In this document: positions 5,407 through 5,481 of the stretch, piece by piece
Numbering within the stretch: position 1 is the stretch's first letter
Layout: every line of letters starts with the position of its first letter
DNA from: Deltaproteobacteria bacterium UBA7527
Lineage (GTDB): Bacteria; Desulfobacterota; Syntrophorhabdia; Syntrophorhabdales; Syntrophorhabdaceae
Assembly (NCBI GenBank): GCA_002478225.1
Contig: DLMV01000004.1
Location: 1-5,481, forward strand
Direction of reading: 5' to 3'
DNA length: 5,481 bases
Notes under the pieces: generated by a model
Told to the model about the DNA's origin: nothing
Databases searched by the model: none
The model's input: the letters and a program-made list of their open reading frames with translations, nothing else
Position numbers and translations under genes: made by a program

Positions 5407-5435
5407 AGTTTAACAACAGGGAAACAGCCTGTCAA
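5407..5435 (-). promoter_or_regulatory. Sigma-70-type promoter for cysE, positioned for a leaderless mRNA
   Basis: On the minus strand a perfect -35 box TTGACA (5430-5435) is followed by a 17-bp spacer and TAAACT (5407-5412), which matches 4 of 6 of the -10 consensus and is preceded by TGT, an extended -10. Only 6 bp separate the -10 box from the A of ATG 5400, so the predicted start site is at or within a base or two of the start codon. This agrees with the missing Shine-Dalgarno. An ACAGG-N7-CCTGT dyad (5416-5432) lies within the spacer and overlaps the -35 box; it could be an operator, but its 5-bp arms are weak evidence. Confidence 0.6.
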
Positions 5436-5460
5436 CGAAACTTAACCGGGATACCCGCCG

Positions 5461-5481
5461 CTCGATACTCGTTACTGGATG
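5461..5481. repeat. Heptamer array CTCGATA/CTCGTTA at the window edge
   Basis: Three 7-bp units: ctcgata, ctcgtta, ctggatg. The array reaches the end of the window and may continue. It lies upstream of the cysE promoter and is separated from it by about 25 bp that include a small CGGG-TAT-CCCG hairpin. Confidence 0.5.

Overview
The window reads as bacterial, most likely from an anaerobic, sulfide-exposed lineage of the Desulfobacterota/Syntrophorhabdia or Nitrospirota type. This is an inference from three things. COG2122 (UPF0280) and a NIL-ferredoxin protein lie side by side. The intergenic gaps are filled with degenerate 7-bp repeats. A palindromic repeat of the 'GTCATTGCGAG' type, familiar from such genomes, is present. 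I cannot fix a genus from the sequence.

Layout: seven genes, all on the minus strand, read from right to left: cysE (serine O-acetyltransferase), a UPF0280/COG2122 protein, a NIL-domain protein with two [4Fe-4S] clusters, a NifS-type cysteine desulfurase, mtaB (tRNA t6A37 methylthiotransferase), a YggT membrane protein and a DUF167/YggU protein. The likely promoter lies directly before cysE (5407-5435) and may give a leaderless message. The NIL-ferredoxin and desulfurase genes are tightly coupled, as are mtaB, yggT and DUF167. Three gaps carry repeats: 4673-4752, 2145-2313, and 1-306 beyond the last gene. The longest gene-free stretch (1-306) holds heptamer arrays, an inverted repeat pair and the palindromic element. 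I found no gene, RNA or convincing terminator there.

How the genes may work together: the first four, and mtaB by its chemistry, share a sulfur theme. CysE makes O-acetylserine, the acceptor for sulfide. COG2122 and NIL-ferredoxin proteins have been linked in methanogens to sulfide assimilation and homocysteine synthesis, with COG1900, which is not in this window. NifS makes persulfide sulfur, and MtaB is a sulfur-inserting radical-SAM iron-sulfur enzyme. The last two genes look like housekeeping genes of unclear function. The most unusual non-coding signal is that every repeat cluster, although different in sequence, has the same 7-bp period, and the stop codons of three genes fall in or at the edge of such arrays.
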